Below are positions 36,200-46,597 of a stretch of 64,000 nt of DNA, piece after piece. The position numbers and the translations under genes were made by a program. The stretch spans positions 1 to 64,000 of the forward strand of contig CANMQP010000012.1 in the NCBI GenBank assembly GCA_947500035.1, given 5' to 3'. How positions within the stretch are numbered: position 1 is the stretch's first letter; each line of letters begins with the position of its first letter. The notes beneath the pieces are model-generated. The model was not told where the DNA came from, ran no database searches, and saw nothing but the letters and a program-made list of their open reading frames with translations. The stretch is from an uncultured Kiloniellaceae bacterium. GTDB taxonomy: Bacteria; Pseudomonadota; Alphaproteobacteria; Kiloniellales; Kiloniellaceae.

Positions 36200-36218
36200 G
36201 CTGACCCGTCGGGTCAGC
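36200..36218. promoter_or_regulatory. Perfect inverted repeat in the DMT/tmpA divergent promoter
   Basis: GCTGACCC-GTC-GGGTCAGC has 8-bp perfect arms and a 3-base centre. It lies 112 bases upstream of the tmpA-like start and 82 bases upstream of the DMT start. It could be a regulator operator serving both genes. Confidence 0.5.
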
Positions 36219-36329
36219 TATGCGTGAGCATGAACAATGCAGACAGTCTTGCAACGATATATCACTTGAGATTGCCCTCCATTACTGTCCAAATTCAGAA
36301 ACAACAGCCTCACGTCAAGGGCAGGATAG

Positions 36330-38070
<1,741 letters not shown>

Positions 38071-38087
38071 GAAGCTTTACCCTGCCC

Positions 38088-40085
38088 CTACATGAAGTCG
38101 CGGGCGATCTTATCGCTCCACTCCCGCTCGAACACGAGGTCTTCACCTTCATAGGCCTCAAGCTCGGCGGTGAGATGGAAGTGCGTGCTATCCACGGTAA
38201 GGCGGGTCGTGGTTTCGGTGCGGGTGGTCCAGTCGCCCCGGCTGCGCCTGGCAGTCATATGCGCTTCGCCTGTTACGCTCAGGGGATCCTCCGGCTGGAT
38301 CGACCAGCACTCCCGCCGGACCTCCTGCGAGACCATGCCGTGTTCAGGATGCACGTTGGCCCCGGTATCATCGAGAATGAGATAATGCGTGACGCCCGCA
38401 CTCAGGTCGCGCTCGACCCAGCGGCGGGTTTCGCCGGGCTCCAGATTCGGGTACTTCGGCAGAGGGTCCGGGTCGGCAGGTTCGGGCATCTCGGCAGGTT
38501 TGGCGGCCTGCAGGAGCGGCAGCGTGAAGCGGCTGTCCGCGCCGGTCACGAGCTGCGCGGTCACGTGACTGGGCGGCGGCAAAATCAGCGGCCAATAGGC
38601 GGTCGAGATCGCGAGCCTGATGCGGTGCCCCGCGCGGAAGCGGTGACCGGCCTCGTCCAGGAACACCTCGACCTCTTCGAAACTGCCCGGTGTCATGGCC
38701 TTTGGTGCGGCATTGCCGCCGCGATGGGCAAGATTGAGCACACCCAGGCTCACGCGCTGCGCCATACCGTCCGGATGCACATCGATAAGTCGCACCGCGA
38801 GGTTACCAAGCGGCGCGTCGATGGCGAGCTTCACCTTGAGGCTCGGCCGTCCGAGAATCTCGAGGGCTTCGGCAAGGACTTCCGTTTCAAAAACGAGAGA
38901 CAAAGCATCGTCGCCCCGCTGATCGCCGGGCAGGTCAGCGCCGGGCGCCAGGGTGAAGTACTCCCCCGAGGCGGTCCCGCAGTCCTGAGGCGAGGCGACA
39001 GTTGCCGTGCCGCTCTCGCCCGGCGTGTCGCTCAGGCGACCGTCGCGGGTCAGATGCAGTGTGCGATCGAAAACATCAGGCGAGGGCCAGCTTGCCATAG
39101 CGACCCAGCGGCCCGGGTCGCTCCCGCGCCAGATCGAAGGACGAACGCCTTCGGTCACGTAGGCGCGGTAGGCCGGTAGATCCTCCGCGTCGTTTTCGAC
39201 TCCCTTGAGCCAACGGTCCCACCAGCGGATCGCCTCGGCATGAAAATCCAGACGCGGTTTCGGCCAGGCAAAATGCGGATACTTGTGAATCCAGGGCCCG
39301 TTGATCGCCTTCACCGGCGCTTTCAGATGGGCCGCCGCGGTCGGCGGCGCGTTGCGGTAACCGTCGCCCCAACCGGCAATGATCAGAACCGCCGCCTCGA
39401 GTGCACCGTAGTCCTCGCAGATCGAACCGTGACGCCAATAGTCATCGCGCCGCTGGTGCGCCAGCCAGGTCGTCAGGGGATAGTCGATCGTCTCCAGGCG
39501 CCTGAGCCACTTTGCACGCCAGTCCCGACCGACGATCTCGGGATCGGGCGGCCGAGAGGAATAGCACAGCATATTGGTCGCCCAATAAAAGTTGGCGGAG
39601 AGCAGGCAGCCGTTTTTATAATGGATGTCGTCATTGAAGCGGTCGACGGTGGAGCTCAGGGAGATGACAGCCTTGAGCGCCGGCGGTCGCAGCGCCGCCA
39701 CCTGCAGGGAATTGAACCCACCCCAGGAAATCCCCATCATGCCCACGGAACCGCTGCACCAGTCCTGCGCGGCGAGCCACGCGATGACTTCGACCGCATC
39801 CCCCAATTCCAGCGGTGAGTATTCATCTTCGATGGCCCCGTCGGAATCGCCGCTGCCGCGCATATCGACCCGGACACCGGCATAACCGGCCCCGGCAAAA
39901 ACAGGATAGGTACTCTCGTCCCGGGGCGCGGTCCCGTCGCGGCGTCGGTAAGGCAGATGCTCAAGAATGGCCGGAACCGGGTCCTGTTCCGCCCCCTCCG
40001 GCATCCAGATACGCGCCGCAAGGCGCGTCCCGTCGCTCAGGGGAATCCATGCTTCCTCAATCACGTGAAAAGACCGTTTCGACAT
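38088..40085 (-). CDS. CocE/NonD-family alpha/beta hydrolase
   Basis: The protein has 665 residues. The N-terminal alpha/beta hydrolase has the nucleophile elbow GISWGG (about residue 120) and oxyanion region RVDMRGSGDSDG. The C-terminal jelly-roll domain (from about 440) is that of X-Pro dipeptidyl-peptidase and cocaine esterase. Members cleave esters or acyl-amide bonds in peptides, beta-lactam side chains or other xenobiotics. It has no signal peptide. The next gene upstream on the same strand is the phosphatase-superfamily gene, 26 bp away, so they may be co-transcribed. Confidence 0.82.
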   Translation of the reverse strand: MSKRSFHVIEEAWIPLSDGTRLAARIWMPEGAEQDPVPAILEHLPYRRRDGTAPRDESTYPVFAGAGYAGVRVDMRGSGDSDGAIEDEYSPLELGDAVEVIAWLAAQDWCSGSVGMMGISWGGFNSLQVAALRPPALKAVISLSSTVDRFNDDIHYKNGCLLSANFYWATNMLCYSSRPPDPEIVGRDWRAKWLRRLETIDYPLTTWLAHQRRDDYWRHGSICEDYGALEAAVLIIAGWGDGYRNAPPTAAAHLKAPVKAINGPWIHKYPHFAWPKPRLDFHAEAIRWWDRWLKGVENDAEDLPAYRAYVTEGVRPSIWRGSDPGRWVAMASWPSPDVFDRTLHLTRDGRLSDTPGESGTATVASPQDCGTASGEYFTLAPGADLPGDQRGDDALSLVFETEVLAEALEILGRPSLKVKLAIDAPLGNLAVRLIDVHPDGMAQRVSLGVLNLAHRGGNAAPKAMTPGSFEEVEVFLDEAGHRFRAGHRIRLAISTAYWPLILPPPSHVTAQLVTGADSRFTLPLLQAAKPAEMPEPADPDPLPKYPNLEPGETRRWVERDLSAGVTHYLILDDTGANVHPEHGMVSQEVRRECWSIQPEDPLSVTGEAHMTARRSRGDWTTRTETTTRLTVDSTHFHLTAELEAYEGEDLVFEREWSDKIARDFM

Positions 40086-40111
40086 CGCCCTGTTCCTGCC
40101 CGCGTGGTGTG

Positions 40112-40945
40112 TTATGTGAGAAAGCTCGGGTGCTTCATGGTCTCCGCCGGCGCAACGCCAAGCCTCGCCAGGACCGTCGGCGCGATCTGAAGCTGATCCA
40201 GGACGACACCTGCATCGGGACGCGCAGCCTCTCCGAAATAGTAGAAGGCCACTTCGCGCATTTCGTCCGTAGTGCCACCGTGATGCCCGCGCTGCGACTG
40301 ACCGTGATCCGAGGTGATCATGATCTCGTAGCCCTGCTCGAGCCAGCGCGGAAGACTGTTCCCGAGCACGCCGTCCAGGACATAGACCACATGGTCCATC
40401 TCAGCGGAGTCCGGGCCATGGCGATGCCCCGTGGAATCCACGGTGCAGGTGTGAAGCAGCAGATAGTCCGGTTGATGACGGTCGATCATGATCGCCGCCT
40501 GGGCAAAGAGATCCGCTTCGGCTGGCACCGCCAGATTGCCCTTGGTCTCGCCACGCATGGTGTAGAAACGCCCGTGCTGGATCGGCAGTTCCTCGTCGTC
40601 GACTTCCAGATCCCGGTAGATCTCGAAGGGCGCGCGCTGAAAGTAGCTGGAGAAGAGAGAATGCGCCGCCGCCGCCGTGGTTCGCCCCGCCTTGCGGGCT
40701 TCGGAGAAGATGTCCCCCACACCGACCTTCGTCTCTTTGTAATTGTCGATGATGCCGTGTTCCTGCGGGGTCACCCCGCTATGGATCGAAGCATAGCAGG
40801 GTCCGGAAACCGACGGCAGGACCGATCGCATTTTCCAGACCGCAGCATCGCCTTTTTCGACCCAGCCCTCGACGTTGCCGAGCAGCGTGCGCGCTGTCTT
40901 CCAGCTCATTCCGTCCAGAATAATCAGGACGACCTTTCGACTCAT
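40112..40945 (-). CDS. Alkaline phosphatase superfamily protein (phosphodiesterase/pyrophosphatase-like)
   Basis: The protein has 277 residues. Metal ligands follow the superfamily order: Asp in VVLIILDGMS, a Ser nucleophile region LPSVSGPCYASIHSG in place of the usual Thr, Asp and His in VDSTGHRHG, DH in ITSDHGQS, and a final His in RGHHGGTT. The family hydrolyses phosphodiesters, pyrophosphates or phosphonoacetate-like compounds. It has no signal peptide, so it acts in the cytoplasm. Its closeness to tmpAB hints at organophosphorus metabolism without proving it. Confidence 0.78.
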   Translation of the reverse strand: MSRKVVLIILDGMSWKTARTLLGNVEGWVEKGDAAVWKMRSVLPSVSGPCYASIHSGVTPQEHGIIDNYKETKVGVGDIFSEARKAGRTTAAAAHSLFSSYFQRAPFEIYRDLEVDDEELPIQHGRFYTMRGETKGNLAVPAEADLFAQAAIMIDRHQPDYLLLHTCTVDSTGHRHGPDSAEMDHVVYVLDGVLGNSLPRWLEQGYEIMITSDHGQSQRGHHGGTTDEMREVAFYYFGEAARPDAGVVLDQLQIAPTVLARLGVAPAETMKHPSFLT

Positions 40946-41152
40946 AGAGTCTCTCCATAAAGCGTCCGGTCCTATGCAAAAACCCGCCAGGACCTCGAAA
41001 CCAGGCGCAGAGTGCAGGTGATTTCAAATCCCGGCAAGACGCATTCTTACAAAAGACTAATCACGGCTTCAGCCTGTCTCATGAGCCGGTGAAAAGCCGG
41101 CCCGGATCGTCGGCACCGCACGGCCTTGTTATCGCCGTTCCGGCCTTTGCCG

Positions 41153-41198
41153 TTGACAGCTTTGCTCGTCAGGTTATTATTTTCCCAAGAAAATAATA
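41153..41198 (+). promoter_or_regulatory. Sigma-70 promoter overlapped by a 24-bp palindrome
   Basis: TTGACA (41153-41158) and TATTAT (41175-41180) are spaced by 16 bases. The -10 box is the left end of an inverted repeat TATTATTTTC-CCAA-GAAAATAATA (41175-41198) with perfect 10-bp arms. A repressor bound there would block transcription of the nitrile hydratase genes. Confidence 0.7.
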
Positions 41199-41199
41199 C

Positions 41200-41221
41200 C
41201 ATCTGTTTCCTCTAACAGATG
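41200..41221 (+). promoter_or_regulatory. Leader palindrome CATCTGTT-N6-AACAGATG
   Basis: It has perfect 8-bp arms immediately after the first palindrome, within the expected 5' leader. It may be a second operator or an RNA hairpin. Confidence 0.45.
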
Positions 41222-41360
41222 AGAAAAACCGCGTCGCCTGTCACTTCATGCCAGCGAATTCCGGCCCACGAAATCTACAGGAATTCGAGAACTTTCCGGC
41301 CGATAACGCTCATCCGGATCAACAAGTGACCAAAGGCGGCTGGACAGTGGAGATACAGCT

Positions 41361-41987
41361 TTGGCCCAGGATCACGACCACCGTCACGACCACCATCACA
41401 ACGCGCCCCCTTCGGACACGGCGATGCGTGTCAAAGCGCTTGAAACCCTGTTGAGCGAGAAGGGTCTCGTCGACTCCTCGGCCATCGACGCCGTAATCGA
41501 ACTCTACGAAACCAAAATCGGTCCGCGAAACGGCGCGGCGGTCGTCGCGCGCGCCTGGTGCGACCCCGACTATAAAGCGCGGCTTCTGAAAAACGGCAGC
41601 GAAGCGATTGCCGAACTGGGATTCCAGGGCGTCCAGGGCGAGGACATGTTGGTGGTCGAGAACACCGACAGCGTCCACAACATCGTCGTCTGCACACTTT
41701 GCTCCTGCTACCCCTGGCCAACTCTCGGACTGCCGCCGGTCTGGTATAAGAGCGCGCCCTACCGCTCAAAGGTCGTCCGGGATCCACGCGGCGTCCTGGA
41801 GGAGTTCGGCGTTGAACTGCCGGAGTCCGTAGAGATCAGGGTCTGGGATAGCAACGCAGAGCTCAGGTACCTGGTTCTGCCTCAGCGTCCCGCCGGAACC
41901 GATGAAATGACAGAAGATCAGCTCGCCGAACTGGTTACGCGGGATTCGATGATCGGAACGGGATTGGTCGAAGCCCCCACCTCCTAA
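41361..41987 (+). CDS. nthA: Nitrile hydratase alpha subunit, cobalt type
   Basis: The protein has 208 residues. The metal-binding claw is [10 protein letters not shown] (about residue 112); Thr after the first Cys is the mark of cobalt enzymes (iron ones have CSLCSC), and two of the cysteines become oxidised. A His-rich start ([12 protein letters not shown]) may help metal loading. The enzyme hydrates nitriles to amides in the cytoplasm. The start is TTG with GGAG eight bases upstream. The neighbouring beta subunit is split in two, as in thiocyanate hydrolase and toyocamycin nitrile hydratase, so the substrate may not be a simple nitrile. Confidence 0.9.
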   Translation: MAQDHDHRHDHHHNAPPSDTAMRVKALETLLSEKGLVDSSAIDAVIELYETKIGPRNGAAVVARAWCDPDYKARLLKNGSEAIAELGFQGVQGEDMLVVENTDSVHNIVVCTLCSCYPWPTLGLPPVWYKSAPYRSKVVRDPRGVLEEFGVELPESVEIRVWDSNAELRYLVLPQRPAGTDEMTEDQLAELVTRDSMIGTGLVEAPTS

Positions 41988-42021
41988 GCCCGGTGCCATC
42001 AAATTCTCACAGGAGCGAGAC

Positions 42022-42336
42022 ATGAACGGAATCCATGACCTTGGCGGCATGCACGGCCTGGGACCGATCGACCGGGAAGCGGGCGAGCCCTACTTTCATG
42101 AGGAATGGGAAGGGCGCGTCTTTGGATTGTTCTTCGCCAGCTTCGCGCAAGGGCACTTCAACGTCGATCAGTTCCGCCATGCCATTGAGCGAATGGAACC
42201 GGCGGAATACCTGCAGAGCTCATACTACGAGCATTGGCTGCACGCCTTTGAGACTCTCCTGCAGGAAAAAGGCATCATCAGCCCGGAAGAACTCGACCGG
42301 AAGCAGGCGGAGCTCAGCCAGATGGGAGATCAATGA
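42022..42336 (+). CDS. Nitrile hydratase beta subunit, N-terminal half (separate gene)
   Basis: The protein has 104 residues and begins MNGIHDLGGMHGLGPI, the classic start of a full-length nitrile hydratase beta subunit. It contains HAIERMEPAEYL, whose Arg contacts the oxidised cysteines in known structures, and YYEHWLHAFETLLQEKGII. It stops exactly where the flexible linker of a normal beta subunit (about 220 residues) would be. Its TGA overlaps the ATG of the next gene. Confidence 0.88.
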   Translation: MNGIHDLGGMHGLGPIDREAGEPYFHEEWEGRVFGLFFASFAQGHFNVDQFRHAIERMEPAEYLQSSYYEHWLHAFETLLQEKGIISPEELDRKQAELSQMGDQ

Positions 42337-42695
42337 TGCCTCTCCTCACACGCGATATCGTCGGCGGGCTGGTGGCGGGCGGCGCCTCCTGCCGGATGGA
42401 CGCGGACGTGGTCCCGAAATTCAAGGCCGGCGATAAGGTCGTCACTCGCAATATCAACCCGGCAAGCCACACGCGCCTGCCGCGCTACGTGCGCGGGAAA
42501 CGAGGCACGATCACGCACGATCACGGCATCTTCGCTTTCCCCGATACCTCTGCCGACAGCGGAACCCACAGCGACCCGCAACATGTTTATAGCGTGCGTT
42601 TCGAAGGTGAGGAGCTGTGGGGCAAGGACGCAAATGCGAATGCCTGCCTCTATATCGATATGTTCGACAGCTACCTGGAGCCTGCAGAGTCATGA
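42333..42695 (+). CDS. Nitrile hydratase beta subunit, C-terminal half (separate gene)
   Basis: The protein has 120 residues, equal to the SH3-like C-terminal domain of the beta subunit: KFKAGDKVVTRNINPASHTR, LPRYVRGKRGTITHDHGIF, FPDT, QHVYSVRFEGEELWG and DMFDSYLEPAES. The HTRLPRY Arg that meets the oxidised cysteines is kept. The start ATG overlaps the stop of the N-terminal-half gene (ATGA at 42333-42336), ensuring 1:1 translation. Its stop in turn overlaps the start of the activator gene. Confidence 0.88.
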   Translation: MMPLLTRDIVGGLVAGGASCRMDADVVPKFKAGDKVVTRNINPASHTRLPRYVRGKRGTITHDHGIFAFPDTSADSGTHSDPQHVYSVRFEGEELWGKDANANACLYIDMFDSYLEPAES

Positions 42696-43039
42696 CCGAG
42701 ATGCCCGAATTGCCCTGGAATACCTCCGAAGGCCCCGTCTTCAAGGCTCCCTGGGAAGCGGCTGCCTTCGCCATGACCGTTCGGCTGCACGAGGAAAAGC
42801 ACTTCACCTGGACGGAATGGGCGGATCACCTCGCCGCAGAGATCGCCGGCGCCCGGGAGCGCGGAGAACCGGATCTGGGCGACACCTATTACGAACACTG
42901 GCTGAGTGCGTTGGAAAAAATCGTCGTCGGCAAGGGACTGGCTTCCCACGCCGAGCTTGGTCAACTCAAACAGGATTGGATTGACTCGACACTCGCGACA
43001 CCGCACGGACAACCTATCGAACTCAAACGCAGTTCATAA
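42692..43039 (+). CDS. Nitrile hydratase accessory protein (activator, P14K-like)
   Basis: The protein has 115 residues and resembles the N-terminal half of a beta subunit: FKAPWEAAAFAMTVRLHEEK, FTWTEWADHLAAEI and DTYYEHWLSALEKIVVGKG. Such proteins escort cobalt to the alpha subunit by subunit exchange. It overlaps the beta C-terminal gene by ATGA. A third beta-like structural subunit is less likely. Confidence 0.82.
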   Translation: MTEMPELPWNTSEGPVFKAPWEAAAFAMTVRLHEEKHFTWTEWADHLAAEIAGARERGEPDLGDTYYEHWLSALEKIVVGKGLASHAELGQLKQDWIDSTLATPHGQPIELKRSS

Positions 43040-43164
43040 TCCGAAGGCGGCGGGCCGCACGCGGCCAGCCAACTGACCAGGCTACAATTGACCAGGCTGC
43101 AATTGACTTGGGGGCAGGAGCGCATCACCCTCGTCCCTTCAGACGCCATTGCCGGGATGCGCAG

Positions 43165-44112
43165 ATGACACGACGGGACCCCCTCTATGCACCAAGGATC
43201 GACGAAGAGACCTGGGTTTTCATAGATCGGACAAATGCATTTTATCCCCCGGATACGATCGACGCGAGCATAAGCCGGCAGCGCGCGATCTACGACGAAA
43301 TGTGCTCGGCCTTCAGACAGCCCAGGCCCTCAGGCATCACGGTTCGGGATGACAGGGTCAAAGGTAACGGCGGCGATATTCCGATCCGCCGATACCGACC
43401 TGACGGGTCTGCCCAAGCTTCTGCCACTGTTGTTTACTATCACGGCGGCGGCTTTGTCGTAGGCGGCCTGGACAGCCATGACGACATCTGCGCCGAGATC
43501 GCGGCGGAAACAGGCTTTTCCGTCGTCGCAGTGGATTACCGGCTTTGCCCGGAAAACCCTCATCCCGCATCCTATGAGGACGCACGCGCCGCCTGCGAAG
43601 CTCTCGCCGCCGAGGGCAGGGAAATCATTCTCTGCGGTGACTCGGCAGGGGGCAATCTGGCCGCCGCTGTTTGCCTCGCACTGCGCGGCGAACCCGCTGC
43701 GCCGGTCGGACAGCTTCTGATATACCCTGGTCTCGGCGGAGAAATCCTTGGGCTGCCGTCCTATCGGGAAGAAGCGCACGCGCCCCTGCTCACGACACGG
43801 GACGTAATGTTTTACGAAAACGTCCGGGTCGAGGGCGAGGTGCCTAGAAATGACCCGACCTATGCGCCTTTATCGGCAAGGGACCTCACAGGCGTCGCCC
43901 CCTGCGTGATCCAGACAGCGGACTGCGACCCCCTGCGCGACGACGGCGCAACCTACGTCAAGCGCTTGCAAGACGCAGGGGTCGAAGCCGAGTGGATCAA
44001 TGAGCCGGGACTGGTGCACGGTTACCTGCGCGCCAGAACGACAAGTACGCGCGCGAAGCACAGCTTCGCGCGTATCTGTAACGCCCTTCGCAGGCTTGGA
44101 AAAGCCACCTGA
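43165..44112 (+). CDS. Alpha/beta hydrolase, hormone-sensitive lipase family
   Basis: The protein has 315 residues. It has the HGGG oxyanion motif (VVYYHGGGFVVGG), the nucleophile GDSAGG, and Asp and His at the expected C-terminal places (DCDPLRDDG, GLVHGYL). It hydrolyses short-chain esters, or possibly amides. ATG 43165 places the conserved core correctly; a TTG at 43108 is less likely. It lies 125 bp after the nitrile hydratase genes on the same strand and may be in the operon, perhaps acting on the products. Confidence 0.82.
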   Translation: MTRRDPLYAPRIDEETWVFIDRTNAFYPPDTIDASISRQRAIYDEMCSAFRQPRPSGITVRDDRVKGNGGDIPIRRYRPDGSAQASATVVYYHGGGFVVGGLDSHDDICAEIAAETGFSVVAVDYRLCPENPHPASYEDARAACEALAAEGREIILCGDSAGGNLAAAVCLALRGEPAAPVGQLLIYPGLGGEILGLPSYREEAHAPLLTTRDVMFYENVRVEGEVPRNDPTYAPLSARDLTGVAPCVIQTADCDPLRDDGATYVKRLQDAGVEAEWINEPGLVHGYLRARTTSTRAKHSFARICNALRRLGKAT

Positions 44113-44114
44113 CG

Positions 44115-45770
44115 TTAATTGCCGGCGGCCTCCATCTTCCGTTCGACCAGAGCCTTCTCGAGCCAGCCAAGCTCCATCTCGGGAACCGACTTCAACAGCA
44201 AATCCGTGTAGTCGTCGAAAGGCGGTGACAGAACCTGGCTCTTGGGACCGAAGCGGACCAGCCGCCCCTGATACATCACCGCAATCGAATCCGCGATGGC
44301 CCGGACGGTGGCAATATCATGGGTGATGAAGAGATAGGAAACATCCGTCTCCTTCTGCAGGTTCATCAGCAGCTTCAGAATATCCTCGGCGACCAGCGGA
44401 TCGAGAGCCGAGGTCGGTTCATCGCAGATGATCAGCTTCGGATCCGCCGCCAGGGAGCGGGCGATACAGACGCGCTGTTTCTGACCGCCCGAGAGTTCCG
44501 CCGGATAGCGGTCGATAAAGGACTCACCCATTTCGATCTGATCCAGCAGCTCGATCACCCGCTTTTCCTTCTCACGCCCGCGCAGGCCGAAATAGAAACT
44601 CAGCGGGCGGCCGATAATATCCCGCACGGTATGCCGCGGGTTCATGGCGACATCGGCCATCTGATAGATCATCTGCAGCGCACGCAGGTCCTCTCGGGGC
44701 CGGTCCGCCAGCTTTGGCGCCAGATCCCGGCCATCGAAGGTCACCCGTCCGTTGCGCTGGGGCAGCAGACCGGTGATCACACGCGCGGTGGTCGACTTGC
44801 CCGAGCCGGACTCGCCGACCACCGCCAATGTCTGGCCCTTGGGCAGGTGAAAGGAAACATCGAAAAGGACCTGCAGGGAATTGCCGTAAGCCGCATCGAT
44901 GTTCTCAATGGTCAGCAGCGGCTTTGTCTGATCCTCCGCCTCCGGCTTGATGTTGGAGCGCACCGAGACCAGCTCGCGGGTGTAGTCTTCTTGCGGCGTC
45001 TCGATGATCTGCGCCACCGGTCCGTATTCCACGGTCTTACCGTGGCGCAGCACCATGATGTCGTCGGAGACCTGCGCCACCACGGCAAGGTCATGGGTGA
45101 TGTAGAGCGCTGCCGTTCCGGTCTCCTCAATGGCATGTTTGATCGCGGCCAGCACGTCGATCTGGGTGGTCACGTCCAGGGCCGTTGTCGGTTCGTCGAA
45201 AACGATGAGATCGGGCTGCGAACAGAGCGCCATAGCGGTCATGGCGCGCTGGAGCTGCCCGCCGGAGACCTGGTGTGGATAGCGCTGACCGAATTCCTTC
45301 GGATTTGGGAGTCCCAGAATCTCAAAGAGATGATCCGCCCGCTCCATGGCCTCGGCCCGGCTCGAAACGCCGTGCAGCACCGTCGCCTCGACGATCTGAT
45401 CACCGAGTCGATGGGCCGGATTAAAGGCCGCCGCCGCGGACTGAGCCACATAGCAGATCTTCGATCCGCGGAGATCCCGCACCCGCGCCTTGGAAGCGGC
45501 AAGGATATCCTCGCCGTTAAAAAGCGCTGTGCCTCCGGTGATCCGGCATCCACCCCGGCCATAAGCCATCGAAGCCAACCCGATAGTCGACTTGCCGGCG
45601 CCGGACTCGCCGATCAGGCCAAGCACTTTGCCCTTCTCAAGCGTGAAGGACACACCGTGCACGATCACGATGTCCTTGGGCGTCTCGCCCGGCGGATAGA
45701 CCGTGGCTTCGATGCGCAGATCCTTGACGTCGAGTAGTTTATCAGACGTTGCACTATCAGACATCACCAC
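44115..45770 (-). CDS. Peptide ABC transporter ATP-binding protein, two ATPase domains fused
   Basis: The protein has 551 residues, equal to DppD plus DppF in one chain. There are two Walker A motifs (GLIGESGAGKSTIG and AVVGESGSGKSTTA), two signatures (VSGGQLQRAMTAM and LSGGQKQRVCIA) and two Walker B motifs (LIVFDEPTTALD and LIICDEPTSALD). Each domain carries the oligopeptide-transporter C-terminal extension. It energises the transporter with the two permeases upstream, overlapping the first by 14 bases. Confidence 0.92.
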   Translation of the reverse strand: MVMSDSATSDKLLDVKDLRIEATVYPPGETPKDIVIVHGVSFTLEKGKVLGLIGESGAGKSTIGLASMAYGRGGCRITGGTALFNGEDILAASKARVRDLRGSKICYVAQSAAAAFNPAHRLGDQIVEATVLHGVSSRAEAMERADHLFEILGLPNPKEFGQRYPHQVSGGQLQRAMTAMALCSQPDLIVFDEPTTALDVTTQIDVLAAIKHAIEETGTAALYITHDLAVVAQVSDDIMVLRHGKTVEYGPVAQIIETPQEDYTRELVSVRSNIKPEAEDQTKPLLTIENIDAAYGNSLQVLFDVSFHLPKGQTLAVVGESGSGKSTTARVITGLLPQRNGRVTFDGRDLAPKLADRPREDLRALQMIYQMADVAMNPRHTVRDIIGRPLSFYFGLRGREKEKRVIELLDQIEMGESFIDRYPAELSGGQKQRVCIARSLAADPKLIICDEPTSALDPLVAEDILKLLMNLQKETDVSYLFITHDIATVRAIADSIAVMYQGRLVRFGPKSQVLSPPFDDYTDLLLKSVPEMELGWLEKALVERKMEAAGN

Positions 45771-46587
45771 GCCCTCCCTTCAAGCTGGCGGTTCGGTTCA
45801 GCAGCCAGTCCACGATCAGATTGACGCAGATCGCCAGTGCCGCGATGGCACCACCAGGGATCAGCGCGGCGGGCACGCCGAAGATGATGCCGTCCTTATT
45901 GTCCTTCACCATGCCGCCCCAGTCCGCTTCCGGCGGCTGAATCCCCAGACCGAGGAAGGAGAGTGAGGAGAGGAAAAGCACCGCAAATGCAAAGCGCAGC
46001 CCGAATTCGGCCAGCAGAGGCGACAGGGCGTTGGGCAGGATCTCCCGGAAGATGATCCACATCCGCCCCTCACCGCGCAGGCGTGCCGCCTCGACGAAGT
46101 CCATCACCACGATATCGACGGCAACCGCCCGGCCCAGACGGAACACGCGCGTCGAGTCGATCAGGGCCATGACCAGTACCAGGATCCAGAGCTCCTGCGG
46201 CAGAGCCGCCAGGACCACGAGTGCGAAGATCAGGGTCGGGATGGCCATCATCATGTCGTTGAGCCGCGAGAGCACCTGATCGGTCCAGCCGCGCATGACC
46301 GCGGCCAGGAAGCTGAGAAAGATCCCGACCGAAAAGGACAAAACAGAGGCGACCGCCGAGATAAAGATCGTGGTCTGCGCGCCGTACATCATGCGCGAGA
46401 GCAGATCCCGCCCCAGATTGTCGGTCCCCAGCAGGAACTGCCCGGACGACGGCTCCCAGACATCGCCGACGATATCCCGCTCACCGTAGGGCGCAATGAT
46501 ATCGGCGAAGATGGCGGAAAAAAGGAAAATGAAAACCCCGAGGCATCCGATACGGGCACTCCAGGGCATGGCTTTGAGCATTCTCAT
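45757..46587 (-). CDS. Peptide ABC transporter permease, DppC type
   Basis: The protein has 276 residues and six membrane helices. The EAA loop (DFVEAARLRGEGRMWIIFRE) contacts the ATPase. The short cytoplasmic N-terminus and the FLLGTDNLGRDLLSRMMYGA segment are typical of DppC/OppC. ATG 46587, with AGGA upstream, is preferred over the longer frame to 46629. Confidence 0.9.
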   Translation of the reverse strand: MRMLKAMPWSARIGCLGVFIFLFSAIFADIIAPYGERDIVGDVWEPSSGQFLLGTDNLGRDLLSRMMYGAQTTIFISAVASVLSFSVGIFLSFLAAVMRGWTDQVLSRLNDMMMAIPTLIFALVVLAALPQELWILVLVMALIDSTRVFRLGRAVAVDIVVMDFVEAARLRGEGRMWIIFREILPNALSPLLAEFGLRFAFAVLFLSSLSFLGLGIQPPEADWGGMVKDNKDGIIFGVPAALIPGGAIAALAICVNLIVDWLLNRTASLKGGRGDV

Positions 46588-46597
46588 GTTCCTGCCC

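Larger units (their letters stand above)
40946..41360. other. Intergenic promoter region of the nitrile hydratase operon
   Basis: A 415-bp gap without a gene. The left half is unremarkable. The right half has a strong sigma-70-type promoter (41153-41180), a 24-base palindrome on the -10 box and a second palindrome in the leader (41200-41221). The leader to the TTG start is about 150 bases and contains no obvious small ORF. Confidence 0.6.

Noticed and set aside
42330-42340. Frameshift or sequencing error as the cause of the split nitrile hydratase beta subunit
   Set aside because: The break falls exactly in the interdomain linker, makes a clean ATGA start-stop overlap, and the second half begins with an ATG in register with its domain. 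It was kept as an alternative in the finding.
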